A DNA stretch of 64,000 nt from Streptomyces sp. NBC_00273 (GTDB taxonomy: Bacteria; Actinomycetota; Actinomycetes; Streptomycetales; Streptomycetaceae). The DNA is taken from contig NZ_CP108067.1 in NCBI RefSeq assembly GCF_036178145.1, positions 3,534,001 to 3,598,000 of the forward strand, written 5' to 3'. Shown here piece by piece: positions 1-8,345 of the stretch. A model generated the notes under the pieces. That model did no database searches. It was not told the DNA's origin and saw nothing but the letters and a program-made list of their open reading frames with translations. The position numbers were made by a program, and so were the translations under genes. Position 1 is the stretch's first letter; each line of letters opens with the position of its first letter.

Positions 1-29
1 GGGGCGGGGAAGAGCGCGAGGAAAGAAAG

Positions 30-51
30 AAGGGACGCCGAAGCGTCCCTT
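30..51 (-). terminator. Intrinsic terminator of the small coiled-coil gene
   Basis: An 8-bp perfect stem (AAGGGACG/CGTCCCTT) closes on a CTTCGG loop when read on the minus strand. It is followed by the pyrimidine-rich run CTTTCTTTCC. It lies 45 bases downstream of the stop at 96. Confidence 0.8.
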
Positions 52-95
52 GCAGATCATGCGGGGCTGGAGTCGAGCAACGAGTGAAGCGCGGG

Positions 96-314
96 TCAGG
101 TGAGCGCAGGCTCCGCCTGGGGTACGTCGATGTCGATGCTGCCGAGCAGCGAGTCTCCGTCGTGCTGAGCGGCGGCCGCGTTCAGCGCGTCATTTTCGGA
201 CTGAATCCGTACGAGCTCGGACTCGAGGTCCTGGACGCGCTGCTGAAGCCGTCGCATCTCGGCGAGGAGTCGCGGGTCGGAACCGCCGACGTAACCGAGA
301 AGCGCCTTTGCCAT
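96..314 (-). CDS. Small conserved coiled-coil protein
   Basis: This 72-residue protein begins MAKALLGYVGG. Its central heptad-like stretch (about residues 14-42, RRLQQRVQDLESELVRI) is predicted to form a coiled coil, and the tail is acidic. The ATG at 314 is preceded by a good ribosome site (GGAGGA, about 9 bases upstream), so longer in-frame extensions are unlikely. I recognise it only as a conserved short actinomycete protein without an assigned function. It has its own terminator at 30-51 and lies alone, 348 bases downstream of the acylphosphatase gene. Dimerisation through the coiled coil is inferred; no catalytic motif is visible. Confidence 0.8.
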   Translation of the reverse strand: MAKALLGYVGGSDPRLLAEMRRLQQRVQDLESELVRIQSENDALNAAAAQHDGDSLLGSIDIDVPQAEPALT

Positions 315-662
315 GATGGATGGTCCTCCACACTGAGTGACCGACCGAAGCGGTGTGGGTCGTGAGGGAATCGCACCCGCGGATGTCCGGCAGCGACTGA
401 CAGTCACTGCGCTTACTACTGCCAACACTGCCAAACAGCTCAGGTGCGCGGGGCTTCCAGCGTCTCACCAAAAAGTTTGACGGTCAACACGATCACGCCC
501 CGTATCGGCGGGCACCCCGGCCCCCGCAAGGGGCGTGGAGATCATCCTCACCTTCGAGCCTTCCACGGATCGTCCGCGTCGGCAACGCGTCGACGACGAA
601 TGCGCAGTTCCGACCATGTGCGGACGATCAGAGATGTGATGAGTGCATGATCAGTCGATCGG
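315..662. other. Gene-free interval with a 21-bp palindrome
   Basis: No credible coding sequence is seen in these 348 bases. At 390-410 there is a 10-bp inverted repeat around a single base (GCAGCGACTG/CAGTCACTGC, one wobble pair). It could be an operator or RNA hairpin in the 5' region of the downstream minus-strand gene. A sequence near 360-385 resembles a tRNA T-arm, but no matching acceptor or anticodon arm exists. Confidence 0.4.
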
Positions 663-944
663 TCATCGCATCCCGAATCCGTCGTAGCCACCGCGCGGTG
701 TGCCCCAGATCTCTGTCACTCCGTCCACCCGGCCGGGCGTGTCGGAGGAGCGCAACCAGTCGAGCAGCCGGTGGCAATTCTCACGTTGACCTTCGGCGAC
801 CACCTGCACTCGCCCGTCGTCGAGGTTGAGCGCGAAGCCGACGACCCCACCGATCTCCAAGGCGTTCTCCCTGGTGAACCAGCGGAAGCCCACTCCCTGC
901 ACACGGCCGCGCACCCAGGCGGTCAGACGGACGTCTTCATTCAT
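663..944 (-). CDS. acyP: Acylphosphatase
   Basis: The 93-residue product is the usual size for acylphosphatase, which hydrolyses carboxyl-phosphate bonds of metabolites such as acetyl phosphate and 1,3-bisphosphoglycerate. The family signature VQGVGFRWF lies at residues 15-23 and carries the phosphate-binding arginine. A second conserved stretch ([18 protein letters not shown], about 35-52) supplies the catalytic asparagine. The protein is cytosolic with no signal peptide. It begins with the ATG at 944, divergent from the CAP-domain gene. In Streptomyces this gene commonly sits close to smc, which would lie outside this window. Family assignment is firm; the physiological substrate is not known. 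Confidence 0.95.
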   Translation of the reverse strand: MNEDVRLTAWVRGRVQGVGFRWFTRENALEIGGVVGFALNLDDGRVQVVAEGQRENCHRLLDWLRSSDTPGRVDGVTEIWGTPRGGYDGFGMR

Positions 945-1079
945 GCGTGAACGCTAACCGGGCGAGCACATTGGGACACATCGCCCCCCTGGCCCCATGG
1001 CGTACAGTCGCGCAGCAATGAACTCACCCATTTGGGTGGGTAAGGGATGATCTTCACCCGGCAAGGAAGGCACGCTCCG

Positions 1080-2087
1080 ATGGGCCGTCACCGACTCCCC
1101 GCCGCGCCGCACAGCGGCGGCAAGCGCGGCACCGCCCTGCGCACCGGTCTGCTGGGCATCTCGGTGGCCGTTGCCCTCGGCACCGCGGCCGTCACCACCG
1201 GCATGGTCCCGGTCGGCAGCTCCTTCCCCTATGTGGGTGTCAGCGGTACGGACGCCCCCACCACGGCGGCCAGGGCCAAGGCCCCGTCCACCCCCGACAC
1301 GTCCCTGCAGCAGCAGAACGGCCTCGTGAACCTGTCCGGCCGCGCCTCCGCCGGCACCGGAGCGGGCAGCTCGTCCCCGAAGCCGTCGACCCCGGCCTCC
1401 CCGCCGGCGTCCGCTTCCCCGAGCCCCTCGCCGAGCGGCTCCCCGAGCGCCTCGCCCTCGCCGTCCGCATCGCCGTCCGCATCGGCTTCCGCTTCCGCCT
1501 CGCCGTCGGCCGCGCGGAGCACGGCCCCCGCCCCCTCGGCGACGCCTGCCCCGTCCACCAAGGCCCCGTCCGCCAAGGCCCCGCGCACGAGCCCGGCCGC
1601 GCCCGCGGTGCCCGCCGCGCCGACCGCCCCGGCACCCACCACGAGCCGGGCCCCGGCCCCGGCGCCGTCGAAGTCGGCCACCCCCGAGCCCCGCCCGCCC
1701 CTGGACGGCCACTCCGCGGAGGAGGCCGCCGTCGTCGACCTGGTGAACCAGGAGCGCGCGCTGGCCGGGTGCGGCCCGGTCCGGGCCAATCCGCCGCTCG
1801 CGTCGCTGGCCGGGGCCTTCAGCCTGGACATGGCCACCCGTGGTTTCTTCAGCCACGAGGACCCCGAGGGCAACACCCCCTGGGACCGCGCCACCAAGGC
1901 CGGCATCTCGGGCCTCGGCGGCGAGAACATAGCCCGCGGCCAGGGTGACGCCGAGGCCGTGATGAAGGCCTGGATGAACAGCCCGGACCACAAGGCGAAC
2001 ATCCTCAACTGCGAGTTCCGCACCCTGGGCGTCGGTGTCCACCTCGCCGCCGGCGGCCCCTGGTGGACCCAGGACTTCGGTTTCTGA
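1080..2087 (+). CDS. Secreted CAP-domain (SCP/PR-1-like) protein
   Basis: The 335-residue protein has an N-terminal hydrophobic signal or anchor (about residues 22-45). A long Ser/Pro/Ala-rich low-complexity linker (about 70-215) follows, probably spanning the cell wall. The C-terminal CAP domain (about 222-335) carries the family's conserved histidines in GFFSHEDP and NSPDHKANIL. Start choice: the ATG at 1080 has AAGGAAGG about ten bases upstream, whereas the in-frame ATG at 1047 has no comparable site. CAP proteins are extracellular and sterol/lipid-binding or peptidase-like roles have been proposed for some; no precise role can be read here. A small hairpin (1025-1038) sits in the 5' region. 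It is a single-gene unit. Confidence 0.88.
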   Translation: MGRHRLPAAPHSGGKRGTALRTGLLGISVAVALGTAAVTTGMVPVGSSFPYVGVSGTDAPTTAARAKAPSTPDTSLQQQNGLVNLSGRASAGTGAGSSSPKPSTPASPPASASPSPSPSGSPSASPSPSASPSASASASASPSAARSTAPAPSATPAPSTKAPSAKAPRTSPAAPAVPAAPTAPAPTTSRAPAPAPSKSATPEPRPPLDGHSAEEAAVVDLVNQERALAGCGPVRANPPLASLAGAFSLDMATRGFFSHEDPEGNTPWDRATKAGISGLGGENIARGQGDAEAVMKAWMNSPDHKANILNCEFRTLGVGVHLAAGGPWWTQDFGF

Positions 2088-2104
2088 GTCGAGCCCGCTG
2101 GGGC

Positions 2105-2716
2105 TCAGACCGCGGCGGCCGCCAGGGCCGCGCGGCCCGCGACGACGATGCGGGTCTGCTCGGTGACGCGGCGGCCCAGGTGCTCGGCGGTCGCGATGTC
2201 GGCCTTGTGGACCGCGTCCGCACCCTCGTCGGAGTTGGTCTGGGCAGCGGCACCGGCGAAGAAGCCGAGACGGTTCAGGTCGTTCTCGGAGGCCGTGCTG
2301 GAGTTCCAGCCCGGCTTCAGACCCAGGTTGACCCAGCTCATGCCGTGCTGCGCGGCCAGGATCTGGAAGAACTGCAGGGTGTGCAGCTTGTCGCCGCTCT
2401 TGGACGCGGAGTTCGTGAAGCCGGCCGCCACCTTGTCCTGCCAGGCGTCGCCGAACCAGCGCTTCGAGGAGGCCTCGGCGAAGACGTGGAAGGCGCCGGA
2501 GGCGGTGCCCATGTACGTCGGCGATCCGAAGACGATCGCGTCGGAGGCGTCGAGCAGCTCCCACTGGGCGTCGTCGATCTCGTCGACCTTGATCAGGTGA
2601 ACGGTCGCCCCGGCTTCCACGGCGCCGCTGCGGACCGCCTCGGCGACGACGGCGGTGTGGCCGTAGCCGGAGTGGTAGGCGATCGAGACGACGGGGGTGT
2701 GCGTGATTGCGGACAA
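2105..2716 (-). CDS. Flavodoxin-fold NAD(P)H-dependent FMN/quinone oxidoreductase (WrbA-like)
   Basis: About 203 residues, matching the WrbA/FMN-reductase family. An N-terminal beta strand and phosphate-binding loop (VSIAYHSGYGHTAVVAEAV) is followed by the isoalloxazine loop FGSPTYMGTASG near residue 63. It probably reduces quinones or nitro/azo compounds with NAD(P)H in the cytosol. Start choice: a TTG at 2716 follows GAGGGAGAG at good spacing; an upstream ATG at 2782 would add 22 unconserved residues inside the promoter. It is divergent from an HxlR-type regulator, a common pairing in which the regulator responds to electrophiles or quinones. The exact substrate is unknown. Confidence 0.85.
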   Translation of the reverse strand: MSAITHTPVVSIAYHSGYGHTAVVAEAVRSGAVEAGATVHLIKVDEIDDAQWELLDASDAIVFGSPTYMGTASGAFHVFAEASSKRWFGDAWQDKVAAGFTNSASKSGDKLHTLQFFQILAAQHGMSWVNLGLKPGWNSSTASENDLNRLGFFAGAAAQTNSDEGADAVHKADIATAEHLGRRVTEQTRIVVAGRAALAAAAV

Positions 2717-2843
2717 GGCTGATCTCTCCCTCGGGAAAACTCTCGTCGCGGCACAGGACGTGGTGCGACGAAAGAAAGACAACCACTAACTTTTAGAAAG
2801 CGCAACCCTCGAGTTAGCGCTGCCGAGGAGTACGCTGATCCGC
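2717..2843. promoter_or_regulatory. Divergent promoter region with candidate HxlR operator
   Basis: This 127-base interval separates the oxidoreductase and its divergent regulator. It contains CTAACTTTTAG (2786-2796), a small inverted repeat CTAA-N3-TTAG in an AT-richer patch. The position fits an HxlR-family operator controlling both genes. This is inference from layout and symmetry only. Confidence 0.4.
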
Positions 2844-3248
2844 ATGGAGAACCCCGCCTGTACCGATGCCGCCGAGATGGAACAACCGTTCGATGTCTTC
2901 GCGCGCGCCTGCCCGTCCCGGGAAACGCTCGAACACGTCACCGGCCGCTGGGGCAGCCTCACCGTGGGCGCCCTGCGCGAGGGCTCGTGCCGCTTCAACG
3001 AGCTGCGCCGCCGGGTGGAGGGCGTGAGCGAGAAGATGCTCTCCCAGACCCTGCACGCGCTGGAGCGCGACGGCATCGTCCACCGCGAGGCGCAGCCCAC
3101 GAACCCGCCGCGCGTCGACTACGAACTGACCCCGCTCGGCGTCGAGGTCGCGGACCGGCTGCTCGCTCTCATCCACTGCCTGGAGGGGAACATGCCGGCG
3201 GTACTGGGTGCCCGACAGTCCTACGACGCCACGCGCGGCGGCCGCTGA
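2844..3248 (+). CDS. HxlR-family winged-helix transcriptional regulator
   Basis: The 134-residue protein has the typical HxlR pattern. An N-terminal Cys-containing segment ([18 protein letters not shown]) is followed by the recognition region [20 protein letters not shown] (about residues 52-71) and a wing ending in VDYELTPLG. HxlR/YodB proteins are dimeric DNA-binding repressors, some sensing quinones or aldehydes through a conserved cysteine; Cys24 is at the position expected for such a residue. It is divergent from the oxidoreductase it probably controls. Its 3' end overlaps the convergent mutM gene by 28 bases, which is unusual. Confidence 0.9.
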   Translation: MENPACTDAAEMEQPFDVFARACPSRETLEHVTGRWGSLTVGALREGSCRFNELRRRVEGVSEKMLSQTLHALERDGIVHREAQPTNPPRVDYELTPLGVEVADRLLALIHCLEGNMPAVLGARQSYDATRGGR

Positions 3249-4090
3249 CAGCGCGGGCAGAAGTAGCTCGACCGGTTCATCCACGGCCGGCGCCGCATCG
3301 GCGTGCCGCAGCGCCGGCAGGGTTCGTCCTCGCGCCCGTAGGCATCGAGCGAACGGTCGAAGTAGCCCGACTCCCCGTTCACGTTGACGTAGAGGCTGTC
3401 GAAGCTGGTGCCGCCGACCGCGAGGGCGGCGTTCATGACGTCCCGGGCATGGCCGAGGAGTTCCGCGCTCCGCGGGCGCGTGAGATGGGCGGTGGGGCGC
3501 TCGTAGTGCAGCTTGGCGCGCCACAGCGCCTCGTCCGCGTAGATGTTGCCGACCCCGCTGATCAGGGACTGGTCCAGCAGCGCCCGCTTGATGGTGGTCC
3601 GCTTGGCGCGCAGCGCGAGGTGGTAGGCGCCCTCATCGAACAACGGGTCCAGGGGGTCGCGCGCGATGTGCGCGATCACGTCGGGCAGCCCGTCGGTGCT
3701 GTCGGCGGCGACCTCGTGCAGCGAGAGGCCGCCGAAGGTCCGCTGGTCCACGAAGCGCAGCTCCGTCCCGGCGTCGTCGTCGAAGCGCACCCGGATCCGC
3801 AGGTGCTTCTCGTCGGGGGCGTCCTGCGGCTGCACCAGCAGCTGCCCGCTCATCCCGAGATGCCCGAGGACGGACAGGTCGCGGCCCTCCAGCGGCAGCC
3901 ACAGGTACTTCCCGCGCCGCTGCGCCGCCCCGATGGTCTCCCCGCGCAGTCGCGCCGCGAAGTCGGCCCCGCCGCCCGGATGGCGCCGGACGGCCCGCGG
4001 GTGCAGGACCTCGACGGCCTCGACGGTCCGCCCCGCCACCCAGCGCTCCAGCCCCCGCCGTACGACTTCGACTTCGGGCAACTCGGGCAC
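3221..4090 (-). CDS. mutM: Formamidopyrimidine-DNA glycosylase (Fpg/MutM)
   Basis: At 289 residues this is a full-length bifunctional glycosylase/AP lyase removing 8-oxoguanine and formamidopyrimidines. The N-terminal catalytic proline and glutamate are present in MPELPEVE, the conserved lysine at about residue 61 (RRGKYLW), and the helix-two-turn-helix [13 protein letters not shown] near 190. A C-terminal zinc finger has four cysteines (about 258, 261, 278, 281). The next upstream gene on the strand is rnc, and a hairpin lies between them (4158-4188). The 3' end overlaps the convergent HxlR gene by 28 bases. Confidence 0.97.
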   Translation of the reverse strand: MPELPEVEVVRRGLERWVAGRTVEAVEVLHPRAVRRHPGGGADFAARLRGETIGAAQRRGKYLWLPLEGRDLSVLGHLGMSGQLLVQPQDAPDEKHLRIRVRFDDDAGTELRFVDQRTFGGLSLHEVAADSTDGLPDVIAHIARDPLDPLFDEGAYHLALRAKRTTIKRALLDQSLISGVGNIYADEALWRAKLHYERPTAHLTRPRSAELLGHARDVMNAALAVGGTSFDSLYVNVNGESGYFDRSLDAYGREDEPCRRCGTPMRRRPWMNRSSYFCPRCQRPPRVAS

Positions 4091-4157
4091 GGGGCACCTC
4101 CGGTGGGAGTGGATCTGATGCTCCCGGCGAGCGTACCGGCCCGCCCGGAAACGACAG

Positions 4158-4188
4158 CCGCCCGCCCCTGCGAGGCAGGAGCGGGCGG
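4158..4188 (-). terminator. Hairpin terminator downstream of rnc
   Basis: A 14-position stem with one mismatch (CCGCCCGC-N-CCTGC / GCAGG-N-GCGGGCGG) around a GAG loop lies 20 bases after the rnc stop. There is no U-tract, as is common for Streptomyces terminators. It may separate rnc from mutM or allow partial read-through. Confidence 0.6.
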
Positions 4189-4207
4189 TTACGTCCCGAA
4201 GGAAGGG

Positions 4208-5056
4208 TCAGGCGTCCGGCGCCGAGTCGGCGGGCGTCGGCACCCCGCCGTTCTCGTTCCCGGCCGAAGCCGGGACTCCGGCCGGACCGGCGGTCGCGGC
4301 GGCTGCCGCGGCCGCAGTCCGCTCGTCCGCGGCGGCACGGATCCCGCGCCATGCGGACTCCGCGGCCTGCTGTTCCGCTTCCTTCTTGCTGCGGCCGGTG
4401 CCGGTGCCGTACGAGACACCACCGACGCGAGCGGCAGCAGTGAAGGTCTTCTCGTGGTCCGGACCGGTCTCGGAGACCAGGTACTCGGGCACGCCAAGGC
4501 CTTCGGCCGCCGTGAGTTCCTGGAGACTGGTCTTCCAGTCCAGGCCGGCCCCGAGGTTCGAGGACTTCTCGATGAGCGGGTCGAAGAGCCGGTGAACCAG
4601 CTCCGAGGCCGCGTCGAGGCCCTGATCGAGATAGACCGCGCCGATCACCGCTTCAAGGGTGTCGGCGAGGATGGAGGCCTTGTCCCGGCCTCCCGTGCCC
4701 TCTTCGCCCCGGCCGAGCCGGATGAAGGAGCCGAGTTCGAGGCCGCGTCCGACCTCCGCCAGTGCACGCGAGTTGACCACCGCGGCCCGAAGCTTGGCCA
4801 GCTGGCCTTCGGGGAGATCCGGGTGGGTCGTGTACAGCGTGTCCGTGACCACCAGGCCCAGCACGGAGTCCCCGAGGAACTCCAGGCGTTCGTTGGTGGG
4901 CAGACCGCCGTTCTCGTACGCGTACGAGCGGTGGGTCAGCGCACGCACCAGAAGGGCGGACTCGAGTTGGTACCCGAGCCGCCCTTCCAGAAGCGTGTGG
5001 GACGAGGCCGCGTTGTTACTGTCTGCCTGCTTCTCAGCGTTGGACAGCTCAGACAT
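4208..5056 (-). CDS. rnc: Ribonuclease III
   Basis: This 282-residue protein cleaves double-stranded RNA in rRNA maturation and mRNA decay. The catalytic domain carries the signature [12 protein letters not shown] (residues 55-66, with metal ligands Glu59 and Asp63) and a second acidic pair in [11 protein letters not shown] (Asp132, Glu135). A double-stranded RNA-binding domain occupies about 173-240 ([12 protein letters not shown]), followed by an Ala/Pro-rich tail. In Streptomyces coelicolor the orthologue is AbsB, needed for normal antibiotic production. Start choice: the ATG at 5056 (MSELSNAEK) lies 19 bases after rpmF; a longer frame to 5128 would overlap rpmF. Confidence 0.96.
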   Translation of the reverse strand: MSELSNAEKQADSNNAASSHTLLEGRLGYQLESALLVRALTHRSYAYENGGLPTNERLEFLGDSVLGLVVTDTLYTTHPDLPEGQLAKLRAAVVNSRALAEVGRGLELGSFIRLGRGEEGTGGRDKASILADTLEAVIGAVYLDQGLDAASELVHRLFDPLIEKSSNLGAGLDWKTSLQELTAAEGLGVPEYLVSETGPDHEKTFTAAARVGGVSYGTGTGRSKKEAEQQAAESAWRGIRAAADERTAAAAAAATAGPAGVPASAGNENGGVPTPADSAPDA

Positions 5057-5075
5057 TGCGCCTCTCACCAGCCGC

Positions 5076-5249
5076 TCAGACCTCGAGGACCTGGCGCTTG
5101 TTGTAGGTGCCGCAGCTCGGGCACGCAATGTGCTGGAGCTTCGGCTCCTGGCAACGCTCGCACGAAACCAGGGTGGGGACCGCAGCCTTCCACTGCGACC
5201 GGCGGTGGCGCGTGTTGCTGCGCGACATCTTCCGCTTCGGAACAGCCAC
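5076..5249 (-). CDS. rpmF: 50S ribosomal protein L32
   Basis: A 57-residue L32 ([18 protein letters not shown] at the N-terminus) read from a GTG start. Its four cysteines form a zinc-ribbon pair: CERC near residue 30 and CPSC near residue 43. It lies two bases downstream of the DUF177 gene, the usual yceD-rpmF arrangement. It ends 19 bases before rnc, so ribosome and RNase III genes are probably co-transcribed. Confidence 0.96.
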   Translation of the reverse strand: MAVPKRKMSRSNTRHRRSQWKAAVPTLVSCERCQEPKLQHIACPSCGTYNKRQVLEV

Positions 5250-5251
5250 GG

Positions 5252-5920
5252 CTACTTCTCCTGCTTCTCGGCGGCGCCCTGAACTCCGTCAGAGGCAGTG
5301 CCGCTCATGTTGTCCTTCTCGCCGTCCTGATCGGTCACGACGAGTCCTTGCAATGCCGCCCAACGGATGTCGAGGGCGTCATGGTGGTGGTCCGGGTCGT
5401 CGTTCAGGCTGAGCCCGCAATCGGGGCACAGTCCGAGACAGTCCTCCCGGCACACCGGCTGCATGGGCAGTGCGAGCACCACCACATCCCGCAGCACGGG
5501 TTCGAGGTCGAACAAACCGTCCTCGAGGAAGAGCGTGTCCTCGTCGTCCTCGGCGTCGTCGGCCGGTTCCGCCTTGGAGCGGCTCCGGTCGTCGGCGTCA
5601 GGGTACGAGAACATCTCCTGGAAGTCCGCCTTGAGCTCGCGCTCGACGGACTCCAGACACCTTACGCACTCCCCTACGGCCGACGCACGGGCGGTGCCTG
5701 TGACAAGCACCCCTTCCATGACCGACTCCAGGCGGAGGCTGAGCTTCACCGGCGCGCCTTCCGGCACTCCGATGACGCCGACGAGACCGAAGTCCGCCGG
5801 TGCCGCGATCTCACGGGACAGCCGCTGCATGGCACCAGGACGCCGGCCCAGCTCGTGCGTGTCGAACACGAGGGGGTTGCGGTGGTCGAGGCGGGTATTC
5901 AGGGCCGTTCCTGCTTTCAC
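5252..5920 (-). CDS. DUF177 (YceD-family) protein
   Basis: About 222 residues. The conserved YceD core is visible: [19 protein letters not shown] near the N-terminus, [11 protein letters not shown] in the middle, and a C-terminal pair of CxxxC/CxxC segments ([13 protein letters not shown]) that could bind metal. YceD proteins are linked to 23S rRNA maturation in bacteria and plastids and are almost always encoded just before rpmF, as here. The start is uncertain: the GTG at 5920 gives the longest form, but a CTG six codons later (after AGGAACGG) would begin at the conserved segment. Function is inferred from family and context. Confidence 0.88.
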   Translation of the reverse strand: MKAGTALNTRLDHRNPLVFDTHELGRRPGAMQRLSREIAAPADFGLVGVIGVPEGAPVKLSLRLESVMEGVLVTGTARASAVGECVRCLESVERELKADFQEMFSYPDADDRSRSKAEPADDAEDDEDTLFLEDGLFDLEPVLRDVVVLALPMQPVCREDCLGLCPDCGLSLNDDPDHHHDALDIRWAALQGLVVTDQDGEKDNMSGTASDGVQGAAEKQEK

Positions 5921-5994
5921 AGATCGCTGAAGATCAAAAATTCCGCCGCACTAGGGCAGCATGGATCGCGGTGCATACGCGCGACCGAAGAGCC

Positions 5995-6024
5995 AGGATA
6001 CCCGCAGCGGCGCCCAGCGCCCAA
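5995..6024 (-). promoter_or_regulatory. Candidate promoter for DUF177-rpmF-rnc
   Basis: On the minus strand TTGGGC (6024-6019) is followed after 18 bases by TATCCT (6000-5995), a plausible vegetative promoter. It sits about 75 bases upstream of the DUF177 start. Confidence 0.4.
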
Positions 6025-6031
6025 TCCGGCC

Positions 6032-7096
6032 CTAGCGCCCCTGTTCGTACTGGCGCAGCTGGTCCAGGTTGATCATGCTCGTGTCGAAGAGGCTGGTCTC
6101 GTCGAGCGCGGGCTGCTGGGCCTGCGGCTGGTACGCGGCGTAGGGATCGGGCTGCTGCGCGTCGTAGTGCGCGGCGTAGGCCGCTCCGGTGGAGCCGCCG
6201 CCCGCGGTGGAGTACGGGTCCGACTGCTGCTGGTAGCCGCCGTACGGGTCCTGGTAGGAGTAGGCGTCCTGCTGCTGGGCGGCGGGCTGGGCGGGCTGCT
6301 GGTAGCCGTACGTGTCGTACACGGGCTCCGCCTGTGCCGGGATCGGCGCCTGCGGGTGCAGCGGCTCCGGCTCCGCCAGGCCCGCCAGGAAGTCCGAGTC
6401 GCTCGCCGAGCGGGACTGCTGTCCGCCCACCGCGTCCTGGGCGGCCATGTGCACGCCCAGGTCGTCCGTCGGGACCCGGCCCAGCAGCTTCTGGCGGCCG
6501 CGGCCCACGGCCTCCAGGGTCTTGGAGAGCACCGCCTCGAAGGTCGCCAGCTTGGTGTCCACGTAGGCGTCCGCCTGCTGCCGCTGCGTCTCGGGGTCGT
6601 GGCTGCGCTCGGGCGCGTCCATGTCCGGGTAGCCGTGCTCGTCCAGACCCGGGCCGCGGCCCAGGAGCTTCTCCCGGCCCCGGTCCACCGAACCGATGGT
6701 CTTGGTCAGCACGACCTCGAAGTTCGCGAGCTTGCTGTCGACGTAGTCGTCGGCCTCGGCCCGGATCTCCTCGGCCTCCCGACGGGCCTCCTCCAGGATC
6801 CGGTCCGCCTCGGCCTGGGAGCGCCGCGCGATCTCGGTGTCGGAGATCAGCGAACCGCGCTGGTTGTGGGCCGCGTCGATGATCCGCTCCGCCTCCCGGC
6901 GGGCCTCCTCGACCATCTGCTCGCGGCCGCCGATGAGCTCCTGGGCCTGGGCGAGCGAGCCGGGCAGCGCCTGGCGCACCTCTTCGAGCTGCTCCAGGAG
7001 CTCGGCGCGGTTGATCACGCAGGAGGCCGACATGGGCATGGACCGGGCGCCGCCGACGGCCGCGACGATCTCGTCGAGCTTCTTCTGCACGTCCAT
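6032..7096 (-). CDS. DivIVA-like coiled-coil cell division/cytoskeletal protein
   Basis: The 354-residue protein starts MDVQKKLDEIVAAVGG. It has a long Ala/Glu/Arg-rich coiled coil (about residues 28-150; for example REAERIIDAAHNQRG and EEARREAEEIRAEAD). Two similar segments, LANFEVVLTKTIGSVDRGREKLLGR and LATFEAVLSKTLEAVGRGRQKLLGR, form an internal repeat. The C-terminal third is a Gln/Tyr/Pro-rich disordered tail. Homologues are often annotated as DivIVA-like or, wrongly, as ATP synthase subunit B. A role in polar growth scaffolding is an inference. Start choice: the ATG at 7096 rather than upstream codons in non-conserved sequence. Confidence 0.85.
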   Translation of the reverse strand: MDVQKKLDEIVAAVGGARSMPMSASCVINRAELLEQLEEVRQALPGSLAQAQELIGGREQMVEEARREAERIIDAAHNQRGSLISDTEIARRSQAEADRILEEARREAEEIRAEADDYVDSKLANFEVVLTKTIGSVDRGREKLLGRGPGLDEHGYPDMDAPERSHDPETQRQQADAYVDTKLATFEAVLSKTLEAVGRGRQKLLGRVPTDDLGVHMAAQDAVGGQQSRSASDSDFLAGLAEPEPLHPQAPIPAQAEPVYDTYGYQQPAQPAAQQQDAYSYQDPYGGYQQQSDPYSTAGGGSTGAAYAAHYDAQQPDPYAAYQPQAQQPALDETSLFDTSMINLDQLRQYEQGR

Positions 7097-7199
7097 GGGG
7101 GCTCGCACTCTCTCGGCCTCAGGCGGTTCCTGAGACGGACGGGACGACTGTACGGCCACCGGGCGGGCCCCCGACACAGCCTGACGCCCCGTCAGGCGA

Positions 7200-8345
<1,146 letters not shown>

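Noticed and set aside
330..430. tRNA-like segment (T-arm resembling GCGGG/CCCTC around TGCGATT on the minus strand)
   Set aside because: No complementary acceptor strand and no anticodon arm at the right distance; only the T-arm resemblance remains.
954..2786. 610-codon minus-strand frame
   Set aside because: Antisense to the CAP-domain gene and out of frame with the oxidoreductase gene; the sequence is Arg/Gly-rich shadow.
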